DNA from: Agrobacterium vaccinii
Lineage (GTDB): Bacteria > Pseudomonadota > Alphaproteobacteria > Rhizobiales > Rhizobiaceae
Direction of reading: 5' to 3'
DNA: 64,000 nt
Assembly: GCF_021310995.1 (NCBI RefSeq)
Contig: NZ_CP054150.1
Location: 186,001-250,000, forward strand
Shown in pieces: positions 63,145 to 64,000 of this stretch; within the stretch, counting starts at the first letter, position 1, and every line of letters starts with the position of its first letter. A program made the position numbers and the translations under genes. The notes beneath the pieces are model-generated. The model saw nothing but the letters and a program-made list of their open reading frames with translations. It made no database searches and was not told the DNA's origin.

Positions 63145-64000
63145 TCACGCGTTTCCTGTGGCAGCGCGCACCAGCTTTTCGGCGGAAAAATCTGGTCGTT
63201 CGAACACGCCCGCCATCAGACCTTCGCGCATGACGATGGCGCGGTCCGACATGCCCAGAATTTCCGGCAGTTCGGATGAAATCATGATGATCGACAGTCC
63301 CTCGGCGGCAAGCTCGCTGATGAAGCCGTGGACTGCGGCCTTGGAGCCGATATCGATGCCCTTGGTCGGCTCGTCCAGAATGATGACCTTGGGCTGGGTG
63401 GCCAGCCACTTGCCGATGACCACCTTCTGCTGGTTGCCGCCCGAGAGCGTACCGACTGGCACCGACAGGGCGGCGGCGCGCAGATCCAGACGCGAGGCAT
63501 ATTTGCGGGCGAGCGCAAATTCATTGGCAGCGGCCAGAAACCCCTTGCGGGATGTGCGCGCCAGCGATGGCAGCGACATGTTCTGATAGATCGGCAGTTC
63601 GAGCGCCAGCCCGTGCCGCCCGCGCTCTTCCGGCACATAGACGATGCCAGCATGAATCGCGTCTTGCGGGCTGCGAATGGAAATCTGCTGACCATCCAGC
63701 GTCAAGGTGCCGGATGCAGGGCGGGTGATGCCGAACAGCGACTGGCAAAGCTCCGAACGCCCGGCACCAATCAGGCCGTAAAGCCCGAGAATCTCGCCCT
63801 TGCGCAGATCGAAGGAAATGTCGCGAAACTCGGTATCGTGGCAATAGCTTTTGACAGAGAGCGTCGTGGTGCCGATGTTGACGGCCTGCTTGGGAAAGGC
63901 ATCCTTCACATCGCGTCCCACCATCAGCCTGACGATTTCGTCCTGTGGTGTCTGCTTGAGGTCACCCGAACCGACCATCTTGCCATCACGGAACACGGCA
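63145..64000 (-). CDS. rhaT: Rhamnose ABC transporter ATP-binding protein RhaT, 5' part outside window
   Basis: Only the C-terminal ATPase half of this double-domain CUT2 protein is inside the window. The frame is open to the last base, and the true start lies beyond it. It shows the degenerate second Walker A GLYGLIGAGRSEL, the signature LSGGNQQKVVIGKWLA, Walker B VIILDEPTKGIDIG and the VPEERGRHGL motif. It energises RhaP/RhaQ. Confidence 0.9.
   Translation of the reverse strand, partial: AVFRDGKMVGSGDLKQTPQDEIVRLMVGRDVKDAFPKQAVNIGTTTLSVKSYCHDTEFRDISFDLRKGEILGLYGLIGAGRSELCQSLFGITRPASGTLTLDGQQISIRSPQDAIHAGIVYVPEERGRHGLALELPIYQNMSLPSLARTSRKGFLAAANEFALARKYASRLDLRAAALSVPVGTLSGGNQQKVVIGKWLATQPKVIILDEPTKGIDIGSKAAVHGFISELAAEGLSIIMISSELPEILGMSDRAIVMREGLMAGVFERPDFSAEKLVRAATGNA

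Overview
The window is a 64 kb piece of a GC-rich alphaproteobacterial chromosome. Gene order (rpmH-rnpA-yidC-engB near argB; pyrE-pyrC; a complete rhamnose ABC operon with RhaK and RhaU), alphaproteobacterial regulatory sites (GTTC-N7-GTTC LexA boxes, a TGA-N9-TCA iron box) and typical intergenic palindromes all point to the Rhizobium/Agrobacterium group (Rhizobiales), most likely Agrobacterium. No prophage, plasmid function, CRISPR array or conjugation gene was seen.

Layout. 1-10 kb: an rRNA m5C methyltransferase cut by the window edge, then a periplasmic operon of two imelysin proteins, a di-haem DUF1111 oxidoreductase and a Tat-exported DUF1513 protein, then TspO, a thioesterase, an MTA/SAH nucleosidase and guaA. 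10-18 kb: a 2H phosphoesterase under a probable LexA box, a small membrane protein, a YffB-type reductase, a YbaK deacylase, an M29 aminopeptidase, a decayed EamA transporter fragment, prfC, dut and comM (with its own LexA box). 18-30 kb: a repeat-rich gap, cysK, a LysE exporter, an EF-hand repeat protein, a pyrimidine nucleotidase, a DMT transporter, argB, an anti-sigma remnant, engB-yidC-rnpA-rpmH, and a chemoreceptor. 30-43 kb: a dicarboxylate-type symporter, then an AT-richer stretch with an acetyltransferase, an IS5-family element and a DUF1796 gene; the core genes frk, pyrE, pyrC, a proline racemase-family enzyme and a lipoprotein hydrolase; then a second AT-richer block of three surface-glycan-like genes ending at tRNA-Arg(ACG). 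43-53 kb: an orphan histidine kinase, pgi, fadD, and an FbpABC-type ferric iron ABC transporter. 53-59 kb: small stress-type genes, then a cfa-DUF1365-FAD oxidoreductase operon divergent from an RpoE/ChrR sigma/anti-sigma pair, with DUF2177 downstream. 59-64 kb: rhaK, rhaU, rhaQ, rhaP and the end of rhaT.

How parts work together. The RpoE-ChrR pair and the divergent FAD oxidoreductase/DUF1365/Cfa operon form a probable singlet-oxygen or membrane-lipid stress module; matching 16-nt-spaced promoter motifs are visible on both strands of the intergenic region. The two iron-linked loci (imelysin operon; fbp system) are separate, and only the fbp locus has a recognisable RirA-type box. The rhamnose genes form one tightly overlapping transcript for uptake, mutarotation and kinase-dependent use of L-rhamnose.

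Signs of genome flux are well resolved: a 188-bp palindromic element lies in frame inside the DUF1111 gene; an IS5-family insertion at CTAG removed the acetyltransferase stop codon; an EamA fragment carries two frameshifts; and an anti-sigma remnant has no sigma partner.
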